Assembly (NCBI GenBank): GCA_039096225.1
Contig: JBBPEB010000019.1
Location: forward strand, 196,501 to 260,500
DNA from: Blastocystis sp. Blastoise
Taxonomy: Eukaryota; Sar; Bigyra; Opalinata; Blastocystidae
Reading direction: 5' to 3'
DNA length: 64,000 nucleotides
The notes under the pieces were generated by a model. The model ran no database searches. It saw only the letters and a program-made list of their open reading frames with translations, and was not told where the DNA came from. Position numbers and translations under genes: made by a program. This document shows, piece by piece, positions 37,906-58,482 of the stretch (its first letter is position 1; the number at the start of each line of letters is the position of its first letter).

Positions 37906-39032
37906 TTAATTGTTTGGTACTAAACTGTTGTAATGGTTACCTAATGTTAAATATTGACGGTGATAAGAAATCATGAATGGCGGAGAAGTAAATTGTTCAC
38001 CCATAATGACTGTATCTTGATCAGCAGAATAAACATGAATTGGTCTTTGATATGCTTCTGAAATTGCCTTAATTTCTAATTGACCACCCCATTCTATATA
38101 TAAATATATTTAATAGAATAACAGTTTTTAAAATAATAAAATTATAGTATTAAGTTTAATGATTAAAAGAATAATAAATAAATAAATATATATACCATTT
38201 GAGTCTTGAACTTTATTGCAGTATTCTTCAAAAGAAACTGAATCTTCCATGAAGGGAACAAAATCATCCGAATGTTCTCTCATATAATCAGCAGCAGCTC
38301 TTCGAATTAATATATAAGAATAATTATTATCATATTTTGGTATTTCTAATCCAAGTTGTTTACATATAGCTCGATATCTATATAATAATATAATATACAT
38401 TCATTTATATGAAATATTAAATAATTATATATATATATATATATATTTATTAAAACAATATAAAAATACAAAATGAATATATAAAGTTATATATATATAC
38501 AAACAATTTCCATCAGCACCTACTTCAAATACATGTAAATTCTTATCTTTAACTTTATCATTAATTTCTTGTATTTCTTTATTTCTTGAAGCATTAAACT
38601 AGTTAATAATAAAAATAAATAAAAATAAATAAAAAAAAAAATAATTGTTACAATACTTCAGAATAAAAAAATATATACATCAATTGGATTTAATTTTTCT
38701 TCCTCTTCTTGTTGTTGAATAATTTGTCTTTGTTTCTTATGTCTTTTCTGAGATCTAGTTTGTTTAGCAACAACATTCTCTGAATTTTGTGGTTGTTCGG
38801 GCTGTTTAACAATTTCTGATGGCTCCGAAGATTTAACATCATCTACAATTCCATATAACTGCTTTTGCTTCTCGAGTTCTTGAGAAAATAACTTTTTGTG
38901 TTTCTTCCCTCCGAGATGGCTTGCCCATGTAGCATCATTTGTGGCTTTCACATTACACACGTTACAATAATGTTGATCTTCTAATATGATATACTTCACA
39001 ATATCTTCTACTGTCTGAGGTATAGTATCCAT
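37906..39032 (-). CDS. OTUD6-like OTU deubiquitinase with N-terminal zinc finger
   Basis: It starts at 39032 with MDTIPQTVEDIVKYIILEDQ and ends at the TAA of 37906-37908. The N-terminus holds a U1/matrin-type C2H2 finger (YCNVCNVKATNDATWASHLGGKKH). A basic, Gln/Glu-rich helix follows, as in OTUD6 proteins. The OTU domain contains the catalytic motif GADGNCLYRAI, split by an intron within the codons after the Cys, and the helix RRAAADYMREHSDDF. Near the end are IHVYSADQ and LGNHYNSLV, which carries the catalytic His. Asp, Cys and His are all present, so the enzyme should cleave ubiquitin chains. OTUD6 proteins act in translation control and on ribosome-linked ubiquitin. The zinc finger fused to this OTU is not typical of human OTUD6B, which relies on coiled coil only. 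Confidence 0.85.
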
Positions 39033-39256
39033 GATATTAATAAGCTATTTAATAAGAATCAATAAACGGTACGAACACAGAATTATCTGTTTTTCTATTT
39101 GAAAATGATGGAAATGATTTTGTAGGTATTCTTAAAGTATTATTTATGATTATTTTTTAAGTTTCTAAATGAGAAAACGGCTCATTTTTTAAAATTATTG
39201 TTTCTTAGTCGACTTTATATTAAATTTCATATTTCATATATATTCTCTCATCTTGA

Positions 39257-41057
39257 ATGAATAGAAAACAAAAAGTAATACATGATCCCAACGAGGAAGT
39301 TTGGCTCTCATTTTCATCCAAACAAGTCTCTGCACTTGAGAGAATTGCTCAGAATCTAAAGTGCTGTTTATGGTATATATGCATAGTAAACTATTATAAT
39401 CATATTTAGTGGTAAAATAATGAACGAACCCTTTTCTTTACGTTGTAATCATAATTTTTGTCAGTATATTTCAGTTGAATTTATATGATTTATATAATAT
39501 ATGAAATTCTTAGAGAGTGTATTGAAGAAAGATTCAAGAAGGACAGTCAGTGTCCGATATGTAACATCCCGGCATTTCCTGTAGAGTTACAAAAGAATCC
39601 TACTTTCGTATATTCATTTATTCTATGAATTTAAAAGTTAAATAGGACAATATTATTGGCTCTTTAAAGAATCTTCTACAAGTATTGCCTGAAGAAGTCT
39701 TTTCTTCTGAAAAACAAAAAATTAGTATTTATATACTATATTCAAAGATGTTCTATATTTTAGTTAATGAATGAATTATATATATTTCTTTATAGATGAC
39801 GAGATCCATGATGATGATGCAGATACAGTAATTATAGACGATGATACAGATACAGTAGAAATATACAATGATGCAAGTACTATAACAGCAACTCCTGAGA
39901 TTGCTCACCAGCCTATGGAGATTGAAGAACAGTCTTCAAATAAACAAAATCAATCTGATCCTTATGTGACTCTTCTTTCTCCTGAGAAATATGCATCTTG
40001 TAATTCACTACTGAGTGTACGACAAATTAAACTAGATTCTGATCCTTCTATAAATACAAGTAAAGAAGATCAATGTCCATCGTCTTCTTTGTTTGTCTCT
40101 CAAGATGTAGAAGATTCTTTATATAATTCACTCCCGATGAAACAAAAAATTCCCGTGAAAACACAGAGTATATTAAATGATATCGAATCCAATAATATAC
40201 GTTATTCACCGAATCCAAAAATTCATAAACGAAAAGAAGATCTTTCAAAATATATTCCTTTTTCTCCTGGGTCGTCAGTAGCTTCTTGTTCATTTTCATC
40301 TTCCCAATTACCTTCTTTAGATGAATATGCATTAGTAAATCAGTATGAAGAAGAAGAAGAGGATGAATGTATAATGAAACAATTAGAATATGAGAGTCAA
40401 TTGAATGAAGAGCAAGAGTATAAGAGAGAAGAGGAAATGATAATAGAAGAAGAGAATGACATAGAGAAAGATACTATGATTGATACTGTAGAGAATGATA
40501 CTGTAGAGAAAGATACTATGATTGATACTGTAGAGAATGATACCATACAGAAATCAATGAATTACTCTATAATGGAAGAAGAAAAGATGGATATAAAAGA
40601 TAATTCTGGAAGGAATGGAATAGATATAGAAATTAATTCTCTTCCTACTAATGAAGTATATAGTACTGTGATAAAATCAAATGAAAATATGAATACTATG
40701 GAAATAGAACCGTCTATTGCTTCATATACATCTATAGATGAGGATACTGTACAGAAGAGTTCTATTCGAAGTCTTGTAGATACAACAAATCATTCTCCAG
40801 CATCTACTTTACATAATATATCGAATAAATCGGTTCTAGAGAAAACTCCTCTTATTGATACTTTATATGAAGAGAATAATATACATAGAGATACTACAGG
40901 TACTATTCCTATAGAGAATCCGTCTATTTCGTCTATTTCTTCTTTATATATACCTACTTTGTCAGATTGTTCACTTCCTCCTTCTCCCCCTCGTCTCAAT
41001 ACACATACACAATCTATATCTTCTATGAATAATGTAAATAATAATAATATGAATAAT

Positions 41058-41094
<37 letters not shown>

Positions 41095-42964
41095 TCTCAA
41101 ATAATAATAATATCTCAAATAATAATAATATCTCAAATAATAATAATAATAATAATATCTCAAATAATAATAATATCTCAAATAATAATAATAATAATAA
41201 TTCAGTATCTTTATTATTATCATTACTTGAGAATGCACTACAAGATAACAATACACATTCGCTTTGTCTTCATTCCAAGAATAATGAAATTAATACTATT
41301 CCAATTCCAGAATTACAGTCTTTGACTATTACGGATAATGTTATATCGACATTCAATACATTGTCTTCTTCTTCTTCTTCTTCTATGGAGACTTCTATTT
41401 ATAATATAAAGGATCCTATAGAGAGTCGAAGTACTAAGAGTATACAAGATATATTTACTACAGAAAATGAAGAGGATTATATAAATCATGAATATAAAAC
41501 AGTTAAAACATTTTCTACTTCTTCAAGTAGTTCTGTATATACTAGTACTACTTCTGATTCTCATAATACCAGTATATCTTCCTCTACTTCTATATCTTCT
41601 TCTCTATCGAATTCTATGAGTACGAATCATCATAAAGATTCTGATCTAAAAACATCAAAACATACTGTTACAAAGAAGAAGAATAAACGTCAGTCTACAC
41701 ATAAAACTGAACGAAAAAGTCTAGATACATTACATAAAGAGAGAAGAAGTATTCGAGGTGAAGAGATTGAAGAGAATAAAGACTATAATAATAATAATGA
41801 GAATAATATGAAGAAGAAATCAAAACAGACAAAGTTATTAACGATACCCTCAAAGATCAAAAGCATAGTCTATGATAAACGTATGCTACTCTATATATTA
41901 TAATTATTATTTATATTTTTATATATAATATATATATATTTTAGTTATATCTATATTTATATTTATATATAATAATATCTATCTTCTTTTCTAGCTCGAT
42001 CCTTATGTTTTATATATTCCGGATTAACATACAAGGAAGAATCTAAATTGAAATTATTATCCACTGTTCTCAAAGCTACTATTTTAGCTCAATTCCCGTT
42101 GGGAAGTGAAGTCAATTTATCTCCAACACATCTCATTATGAATACCGACAAGAATAATATGTGCAAACGAACTATTAAATATCTTACTGCTTTAACAACG
42201 TATATTATTATATTGTTTGTTTTTATTATTATTATTATTATATTATTATTATTATTATTATCTGAGATATTATTATTATTATGTGATTATTGTTGTGTAA
42301 GCTAATAACACTATATTATTCTTATTTTAATTATGTATCTTATTTTATGTATTATATAATTATTCTTATTATTTAAACTATTTTATAATACTTTTTATTA
42401 TTTTTATAATATATATATTTTTTCATCGATAATTACGAATATATATCTTTATTAAATTCTTAAATAAAATGTTTATCGATTCTAATTAATATTTACTTTA
42501 TATAGAGATTGTTGGATTGTAAATATGAAATGGGTTGAAACATGTCTTTCTCAACGAAAACATATTTCTGAAGATTTATATCAAGTTACGGGTGATACCA
42601 AAACAAATATTTTAGGTATACCTTGTTCTATAAGAAGTCAAAGAGAGAAAGAAACACATTTTTTATTTGATGGGTATTCATTCTTTATTCAAGGACCCTT
42701 TTCATTACAGAGTCCGCCATTAGTTAATATTCAAGACTTAATTATTCGAACTGGAGGAAATATACTCAAAGTAGTACCATCATCTCAAATGGATACTACT
42801 TTTATTCTTCAAGAATCACCTAATTCTAAATAGTATATATATATATTTTTAAATCCTAAAAAATAATTTTTTTTTTATAAAGTTGTTCCTCATGTCCTGC
42901 TGTTAGTATTCAATGGTTCCTTACATGCATCGGATCTAACTCTATCTTACCAATCGATTCCTAA
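39257..42964 (+). CDS. BRCA1/BARD1-like RING and tandem BRCT protein
   Basis: Eight exons: 39257-39372, 39410-39463, 39514-39607, 39646-39724, 39796-41880, 41995-42199, 42506-42832 and 42883-42964. They total 3042 bases, or 1013 residues. The RING finger is at residues about 35-75: CCLCGKIMNEPFSLRCNHNF, then CQECIEER and CPIC. The central 700 residues (exon 5) are acidic, Ser/Thr-rich and contain Asn runs, hence disordered. Two BRCT repeats end the protein. The first has YSGLTYKEESK and NMKWVETCLSQ, the second GGNILKVV and VSIQWFLTCIGSNS. RING at the N-terminus with paired BRCTs at the C-terminus is the BRCA1/BARD1 layout of animals and plants: a nuclear E3 acting in homologous recombination. 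No ankyrin repeats are present, which favours BRCA1 over animal BARD1. Confidence 0.87.
41050..41205 (+). repeat. Coding (AAT)n with ISNNN units
   Basis: Runs of AAT interleaved with ATCTCAAATAATAAT units encoding ISNNN, in the disordered centre of the BRCA1-like protein. Expansion is in frame. Confidence 0.85.
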
Positions 42965-43562
42965 TCTGAAAAATCATTGAGATTCTCTTCAATTTTTTAA
43001 ATTTTTCATTTCTTTTCTATTTTCTATTTTCTTCTTCATTTGAATTTCAAACTGCTCAGAGTTCACGCTAACAAAATTAGTTTTTATTTATATATTATTT
43101 AACACATTTTATTCATTCATTTTCATTATTTATTTCTGTTTACCTTTTTACATGCATTTCTATTGAACTTTTTGAAAAGAAGAAATCATGTACAGAATTC
43201 ATTTTATAAAATTAAGATTTTGTGACTTATTTTATAATAATATTTTTTTAAATAATTAAAAACAATTCTATATGAAGAAACACACCACAAGACAAATAGT
43301 ATTAGGGTTCTTCTCTGTGTCATTCAAAATGAAGTTATTGATTGGTCAATTTCAATGATGGAAACTTTTATTTTCAATAGGGAATTTTTTTTGGAAAATT
43401 GAATGATGATTTCTATGTTTTTAAAAGAAAAGTCTCTTTTTATATTGATTGTTGATAATAATCATTAATTACTTTTTCGGAACCATTCATCATACCCTGA
43501 TTATTGTAGAAAACTATTCAATTTGTTATATATCTTCCTTCAATTCACATTCTATTACATAA
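42965..43562 (+). other. Intergenic, no feature recognised
   Basis: About 600 AT-rich bases between two same-strand genes. No ORF, RNA gene or repeat is recognised. It should hold the promoter of the SECIS-binding protein gene. Confidence 0.5.
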
Positions 43563-47380
<3,818 letters not shown>

Positions 47381-47718
47381 TCACTTTGTTTTATATACTT
47401 TTTATTTTTATTGTTTTCATTCTTTTTATCTTCTTCAATTTTTATTATTATTATTTTTTTTAATTTTTAAAAGTTTTTTTCTCTTTTTATATATTAATTT
47501 CATTCTAATTTTTTCTTCTTTCTATTCATTTTGTTATATATATGTTTTTACTTGATTCATGTTTTTCGTATTATAAGTAGTGTTGATTTATAAAAAATAA
47601 TAATCATTAGTACATGATTAAAATAAAACAAAATTAATAGTATATAACTGTAAAAATTAGAATACAAAGAAGAGAAAATATACAGAAAGAATTAAGAAAA
47701 CATAGAATCAACACAAAA
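47381..47718. other. Convergent intergenic region
   Basis: About 340 bases between convergent stops, T-rich on the left and A-rich on the right. It should hold both poly(A) sites. No gene is seen. Confidence 0.5.
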
Positions 47719-48441
47719 CTAATAATTACTGGCATATTTTCTGGTCCATTCTATTGCTATGTAAAAAGAAACATAATAATAAGTTTCATAATAAACATAA
47801 CAATAATAATAAGTTTCATAATAAACATAATAATAATAATAATAAGTTTAATAATAAACATAACAATAATAATAAGTTTAATAATATATATAACAATAAT
47901 AATAAGTTTAATAATATATATAACAATAATAATACATATATATATACCTTTTTGTTTAGCTCCTTGTTCATCATCAGTCCAGTGTTTTGCTATTTTAACA
48001 TCTAAGGGATCAGAAGGATTAGGAGAAGATAATAAACCTCTTAATGTAACAAGGACATTGGCCATAGTTGTAATGGGTTTCCAATCGGATTTTAAGAGAT
48101 CTAAACAAATTCTGCCTAGTTCATCAATATTTGGGTGATATATAGGAGTAAGAAAACGAATTTGAAGAGCTTTCTGAGGATATCCATCGGGTAAAAAAAT
48201 CTCTAATTCAAATACACCTCCTTCATAAGGAGAATCTGCAGGTCCAGCTATTTTTCCTTTAAAATAACGTGGATTAGACGCATCTGCAAAGAGGGCACAT
48301 CCAGGAGCTAAAATATATAATAATTTATGAAAAATTTATACATACGACAACTCTTTATTCTTTCAGTTTCCTATAGAATTGACAAGATATATTATTCTAA
48401 GTAGTTAAACATACAACTTGAATTCTTCTAGGTAAAGACAT
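47719..48441 (-). CDS. UBC13: Ubiquitin-conjugating enzyme E2 N (Ubc13)
   Basis: It starts MSLPRRIQ at 48441, with two short introns in the first 20 residues (exon 2 encodes ETERIKSC). Then follow PGCALFADASNPRYFKGKIA and GPADSPYEGGVFELEIFLPD, the HPN-containing YHPNIDELGRICLDLLKSDW with the active-site Cys, and LLSSPNPSDPLD. After an intron of AATAAGTTT-type repeats (47770-47940) it ends EWTRKYASNY at 47719. The N-terminal LPRRI, the asparagine of YHPN and the WTRKYA end distinguish Ubc13 from other E2 enzymes. Ubc13 works with an Mms2/Uev partner to make Lys63-linked chains in post-replication DNA repair. The Uev partner is not in this window. The protein is complete and close to the usual 150 residues. 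Confidence 0.94.
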
Positions 48442-48735
48442 TGGGATTAATGAGTAATGACAAAAATATTTTATAAATAATAACTGAAAAAAAATGAAAC
48501 TAGTGAAGATTTCAGTGAAATAACTAGTAAAATCATGGTTTTTATGAACATAGTTTTTTACTTGATTTCTTTTTCTTTTCGGAATTACCAAAAGTAGCTC
48601 AATAAAAAAACATTGATAACACAAGAGATCTTCATATAAATAATTATAAATATAAAGTTCATTCAATTCTCACACTTGAATTCATTATTAGATCATTTTC
48701 TTTTCTTTTTTATTCTTGAATAAGTATTTCAGAGT

Positions 48736-49236
48736 ATGCCGAAGTCAAAAAGATCAAATGAAGTGAATCAAGAAAAGATGGAAAAGAAAAAGTCAACTAA
48801 AAAACATCATCATAAAAATGATAAATTGAAGTTGAAGGATAAAAGTGATAAATCGAAACAAATGAGTCTTATTAACAAAGTATCATCATTCCTTGAACAA
48901 CAAAATACGTTATCTAATTCCAATATACATACAGATAACAAATTCAAATTTATATCCTCAGAAATTAAACCATTACAAGAAATTAATGAGTCTCATAACG
49001 AACCATTTATTTCTATGCAAGACATGCAACAAGATAAATTAGAAGAAAAAGAAGAAGAACCTGTTTTTAAAGTTCATAAGAAATCACAAAGTACATCATT
49101 GGGTCCATCTCGTCCCTTTGTGTTATCGAATGAAGAAAGAAAAAGAATTGGATTATATTATAAACGTATTCCTATAAATAGAGAAGAAAAAGGATTTGTA
49201 GTTACTGTAGATACAGAGTATTTTATATGTATGTAA
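48736..49236 (+). CDS. Hypothetical small basic protein
   Basis: A single frame of 166 residues, MPKSKRSNEVNQEKMEKKKS at the start. The first 45 residues are Lys-rich, the middle is polar and the last 60 residues look more ordered (GPSRPFVLSNEERKRIGLYY, then YKRIPINREEKGFVVTV). No membrane segment or signal peptide is seen and I recognise no family. Codon use and composition are like the neighbouring genes and unlike spacer DNA, so I take it as real. It is divergent from the Ubc13 gene with a 294-base spacer. A donor-like GTATGT overlaps the last codons, so a small extra exon is possible. A nuclear or nucleolar location would fit the basic start. Confidence 0.6.
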   Translation: MPKSKRSNEVNQEKMEKKKSTKKHHHKNDKLKLKDKSDKSKQMSLINKVSSFLEQQNTLSNSNIHTDNKFKFISSEIKPLQEINESHNEPFISMQDMQQDKLEEKEEEPVFKVHKKSQSTSLGPSRPFVLSNEERKRIGLYYKRIPINREEKGFVVTVDTEYFICM

Positions 49237-49489
49237 AACATTTGTTATGTTGATTTATACTCGATTATTTTTTAGAATAACAGTTAATAAAAGAAAATGC
49301 AAATATATATTTTTTTTATTAACTGATTATATCTAATAAAATAATTACGTTTTCAAAAATAATTTAAGAAATGATATTAAAGAATAAGAACACAACATTA
49401 AGTAACAATACAGAGAGTAATGAAAAATAAGAACCCCAATAAAAAATAGAAAGTATATTAATAAATATGTTCTATACAGTATAGAATAT

Positions 49490-50021
49490 TTAAATAGTAA
49501 CTTGACCACCTAGAGGAGTATTTTTAGTTTCAGTTGTACCGACTTGTTTATTATTCTTGCGTTTACAGCATACAATAGAAATGACGACAATAAGAATAAT
49601 AACAACTACAATTACAACGACGCCAATAATAATCCACATTAAAGCTATACAGAAGAAAGTTATAGTGATTATTGAAGTAATTATATATAAAGTTAATAGT
49701 TGTTAACAGTGTCTTTGATAATAATATAGAAAATAGATATATACTCATATCTTTAGGAGCTTCAGTAGGAGCAGTAGTAGGAGCAGTAGTGGGAGAAGTA
49801 GTAGGAGCTTCAGTGGGAGCTTCAGTGGGAGCAATACAACCTATATAATGTAATTAATATATAAATATGGAATATATCATTTGTAAGTTTTAATAAATAG
49901 ATAGAAATTAAGATGTATAGAGTTTAGTTGAAAATGAAAAGCAACTATTATTTATAGAATATGTACCATTTTGAGAAGTTCTACCAACAGTCATAGAATC
50001 CTTCACAAATAATTCAGCACC

Positions 50022-50062
<41 letters not shown>

Positions 50063-51061
50063 CATAATAATAATAATAAATCTAATAATAATAATAAATC
50101 TAATAAACGTAATAATAATAATACTAAATACCTTCAATTTTAAAGTAAGTATCATCCGTAAATTCGACAGAGGGCATCATGCCTTCAGCTAATTCTCCAA
50201 GATTCATCATCATATATATAGAACATTTATTAGCTTCACTATACAATTATAATATATATATATAGAAGACTATTAACACTAACTGAGAAAAATATACATA
50301 TATATATGAAGAATTATAAAGAATAACTAAACTGATGAAAACAAAAGAATAATGATAATATTATTAAATAAATAGAAGCAACTATACATAAATGTATAAT
50401 AAATAGAATAACATATGTATACGATAAATTATATTCAACATCTTCAGTAATAGAACCATCGCAATCAGCAAGAAGAAACTCTTGAGCAGAAGTAGGATCA
50501 TTATATATAAATGTTTGAGTTCTATTCACTTGATTACACTTAAAATAACCTATAAGAATATATTCAATATTAAAAGAACAATAAATAATAAAAATATTAT
50601 TTGAAAATACCTGATAAACTAGGATGAGCAGTGCATCCACTAAGTTCAACTCTACAGAGATACAATATAGAGCATTTTAAATAATATATATATATTATTT
50701 GATCAAACAAAATTTTAAAAAATTTAGAAAAACAAACATACTGACTATTGAATATGAAAGCAGGTATAGCATAACAGTTTTCATCACCATAAAACTCAAT
50801 AGTAGACTTCAACTTAGTGGGTAACCCATCAGTAGGTCCAGAAAAAGAGTATACATCACGTCTGTCTATAATTGATCATATATATTTAAAATATTTATAA
50901 TTGTTTGAAGATTATCATACTTGATTCACAGTTAGCTGTAAATTGTCCACATTCTAAATAAAGATTTAAATAAATAATGACACTTAGCTGTAGATTTTAT
51001 TATAAATACGTTGAGCAGAAACAAGGACTATAAGTATAGCACAAGTAAATAAGAATTTCAT
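49490..51061 (-). CDS. Cys-containing type I membrane protein with mucin-like stalk
   Basis: It starts at 51061 with a clean signal peptide, MKFLFTCAILIVLVSAQ. Small exons follow with Cys-bearing segments: ENCYAIPAF, LSGCTAHPSLSGYFKCNQVN, LADCDGSITEDV and EANKCSIYMMMNLGELAEGM. A short stalk is built of TEAPTEAPTTSPTTAPT units (about 49750-49840). The membrane helix is TLMWIIIGVVVIVVVIILIV, then CCKRK and a short cytosolic tail ending GGQVTI. Layout is therefore exterior domain, stalk, one helix, tail. I do not recognise the exterior domain. Thr/Pro stalks with EAPT units are frequent in oomycete and other stramenopile surface proteins. A cell-surface role is inferred. Exon joins through the middle were followed only in part. 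Confidence 0.75.
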
Positions 51062-51988
51062 CGTTAATAAGCAAGAACTCTTGATAAATGAATGAATGAA
51101 AAATATGAACCAAAAAAGAATCGACGAAGAAAGAGCATGAAGAGCGAATTATTTTCCCCTTTGACATCCATACATGTTTATGTCAGTCCAATCCTTACTA
51201 TTTATTGGCTAATCAAGGTATTCCATCCAATTATATAAAACATCATCAATTTGTAAAACATTTTTGGTTCTTTTGTATCTTCAATATTGTTATTAGAATT
51301 ACATTCCATGATTCTTGTATATAACCATGATTATTATCATCAACAACAGTCTATTTTCATTTTTATTCAATTTACTTTAACGATGATGTTTTCATTCAAA
51401 CCTCATTTTTCATTCCTATCATTTAATTTTCTTTTATTTTTGTTTTCTTTAGAAGAATATGATTTATATATATATTTTTAAATGTTTATATATTCTTGAC
51501 GAGATGACGGATTTCTAATATGATAATAGTTCTTTATTTTATTATATTATTCTCTTAACAATACTGAAGAACAGTCGCTTATCATTAAATTCATAAAAAC
51601 ATTATTGAAAATAATCATAGCTTAATAAAATTAAATTAAGCATCATAAATAGTTAAAGTTAAAACCAATTGATCAATAAACAATTTTTTCAACTGTAATA
51701 TACATTTCATTATATGTAGCCCATGTTGTGTATATCATAAAACACGCATATATCAATGAATTTCAAATAATAAAGTAATTTTTAGTGAATGTCCAGTGCA
51801 TTCTTAGACTATTTGAATAAATAAATATACACTGAGTAACAATAATCATATATATATATATATATATTAATATTACCTAAAACATTATTCTTTAAGAAAG
51901 TAACCCAAAACGATAAACGAAAAAATTTTTATAAGAAAATTTGATGGTATACAATTCAAAAACTTCATTTCGTTATTATATCTGTATT
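51062..51988. other. Divergent intergenic region
   Basis: About 925 AT-rich bases between divergent membrane-protein genes. The open frame at 51287-51481 is Phe, Leu and His-rich without support as a gene. A (TA)n tract lies at 51850-51868. Promoters of both neighbours are expected here. Confidence 0.5.
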
Positions 51989-53449
51989 ATGAGTCAAAAA
52001 TCTGAAGAAAATCCTTTAAAGAAGAATTTACTGTTAGTTATCTTCGTGTATGTAACCATGACCTATTTTGGTGTAGCTGAAGGTGTCAAAGGTGTAACAT
52101 TACCTACAATAAAAGAAGAATTAGGAAATGGTTATGATCTACAAGGTGTTTTACTTGCAATTACGGGATATGGATATGTTATCTTCTGTATTATTGCAAC
52201 ATATGTTCAAGATAAATTAGGTTCTAAAGTATCGTTCACTTTTGGATTTTCTTTATGTTGTATTGGATGTATTCTATGCTATTTCGCATCTTCATTTATT
52301 ACTTGTATGCTTGGATTTTTATTTTTTATGATGGGCTTTGGTTTTTTCGAGATTTCTTTGAATTATGTATCTACTGGAGTCTTCAATAAATGTTCTGCTA
52401 TCTTTATGAATCTTATGCATTTCTTCTATGGTTTAGGAGCAATTCTTGGTCCTTGGTTTGCTTCTTTATTCATTACTCTTTTACAACAAAGTTTTCATGG
52501 TCCTTATATAGCATTAATTGTACCTACAATTCTTCTCTTCTTCTTTGCTTTATTTATGAATTTCAAAGCAGTAACAGATGTCTGTAAAGATGAGCAACAA
52601 ACAAGAAAGAAAGAGAAGAAATCGACTTGCTCTTGGTTATCTAATAAATACGTATGGATCTTAGGAATATGTTTAGGTGTAATGGAATTAGGTGAATTTG
52701 GTGCTATGAATTGGGGTGGACTTTATTTTAAAGATTTATATGGCTATGATCCAACGATACAAGGAGCTAGTTTTGTGTCTATATTCTATGGTTTCTTTAC
52801 TTTTTCACGATTAATTAGTGGTTTTTGGATTGAGAAAGTAGGATTATTAAAATCTTTATATATATCCTGTGTAGTTACTATTATTATCTTAGCAATAGGA
52901 TTCTCAGTTGGCGAATATGGGTTATATATACTTCCTATAAGTGGGTTCTTCTTAGCTATTATGTGGCCTACATTGATGTGTTATGCAATGACTATTTTCG
53001 AGAAGAATACACCTATTGCGTCTAGTGTTATTATTGTTATTTCTGGGGCTCTTCATAATATATTACAACTTATATGTGGTTTTATAAATCAATATATTGG
53101 TTATGTTTGGGGTTATCGATCTAATACTATATATATGATTATTCCTATTATTATGTTAGCTATAGCTGATTGTAATCATAAGAAAGACTTAAAAGAGATA
53201 GAAAAGAAGGATAATGATAAGAATAAAGAGGATGTTGAAATGCAATCTATTGAAGAAACGACAGATTCACGTGACATATCTCAAGATCACGTGAATCATG
53301 AAACACCAGAAAACTCTATTCCATGTGATTCTAGTATTATAAATAATAATGATGATTCTTGTAAGAAAAATATAGATGATAATAATAATATTTATAAGGA
53401 AAAAGAACAGAGAGTGTGTACTACAAATGATATTATACAGAATCATTAA
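51989..53449 (+). CDS. Fucose permease-like MFS transporter 2
   Basis: A single exon of 486 residues from MSQKSEENPLKKNLLLVIF. An in-frame ATG at 51941 would add 16 residues without a family match, so I prefer 51989. It is a paralogue of the gene at 30040, sharing FMNLMHFFYGLGAILGP at TM5, MNWGGLYFKDLYGYD after TM7, SGFWIEKVG, and a Trp-Gly-Tyr-Arg near the last helix. It has twelve helices and a polar Asp/Glu/Asn-rich cytosolic tail of about 90 residues. It is likely a sugar-proton symporter; the sugar is unknown. The pair lies 20 kb apart, separated by unrelated genes. Confidence 0.88.
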   Translation: MSQKSEENPLKKNLLLVIFVYVTMTYFGVAEGVKGVTLPTIKEELGNGYDLQGVLLAITGYGYVIFCIIATYVQDKLGSKVSFTFGFSLCCIGCILCYFASSFITCMLGFLFFMMGFGFFEISLNYVSTGVFNKCSAIFMNLMHFFYGLGAILGPWFASLFITLLQQSFHGPYIALIVPTILLFFFALFMNFKAVTDVCKDEQQTRKKEKKSTCSWLSNKYVWILGICLGVMELGEFGAMNWGGLYFKDLYGYDPTIQGASFVSIFYGFFTFSRLISGFWIEKVGLLKSLYISCVVTIIILAIGFSVGEYGLYILPISGFFLAIMWPTLMCYAMTIFEKNTPIASSVIIVISGALHNILQLICGFINQYIGYVWGYRSNTIYMIIPIIMLAIADCNHKKDLKEIEKKDNDKNKEDVEMQSIEETTDSRDISQDHVNHETPENSIPCDSSIINNNDDSCKKNIDDNNNIYKEKEQRVCTTNDIIQNH

Positions 53450-53955
53450 ATGCTACTAATAATAGTTCTCCTGTTAATATAAATCCTATATATTATTTTC
53501 TAATATAACTTATACTTTTATCTTTTTTTATATGTAATTATTCTTATATTATATATATATTTATAAAGTATTCTTTATAATTTTTTAATATTAGTTATTG
53601 AATCTGAATGAATATATCAACCATTATTTGTGTTCGATGCGTTCATTCTTAGTTACACATCGTGTTTTAGAGATTCTACGAATTGTTTTGTTTTGTATTT
53701 AATACATATTTTTAATAAAACAACACACAAGTATCATTTCACTTATATAAAAAAAATTATATATAAAACAATAACAACCAAAAAATAAAGAGAAAGAAAC
53801 AAAGAGAGACAAGTAGTTCATATAGAATGAAAAAGTGTATAGAGATTAGAAACAATTATAATCGATACATATAGAAATTATGAATATATATGCAAAACAA
53901 ATATATATATATAATATAAAATTATATATATATATATAACAGTGCTTAGAGTAGT
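53450..53955. other. Convergent intergenic region
   Basis: About 500 AT-rich bases between convergent stops. Short TA runs lie near 53910-53940. Nothing else is recognised. Confidence 0.5.
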
Positions 53956-58482
<4,527 letters not shown>

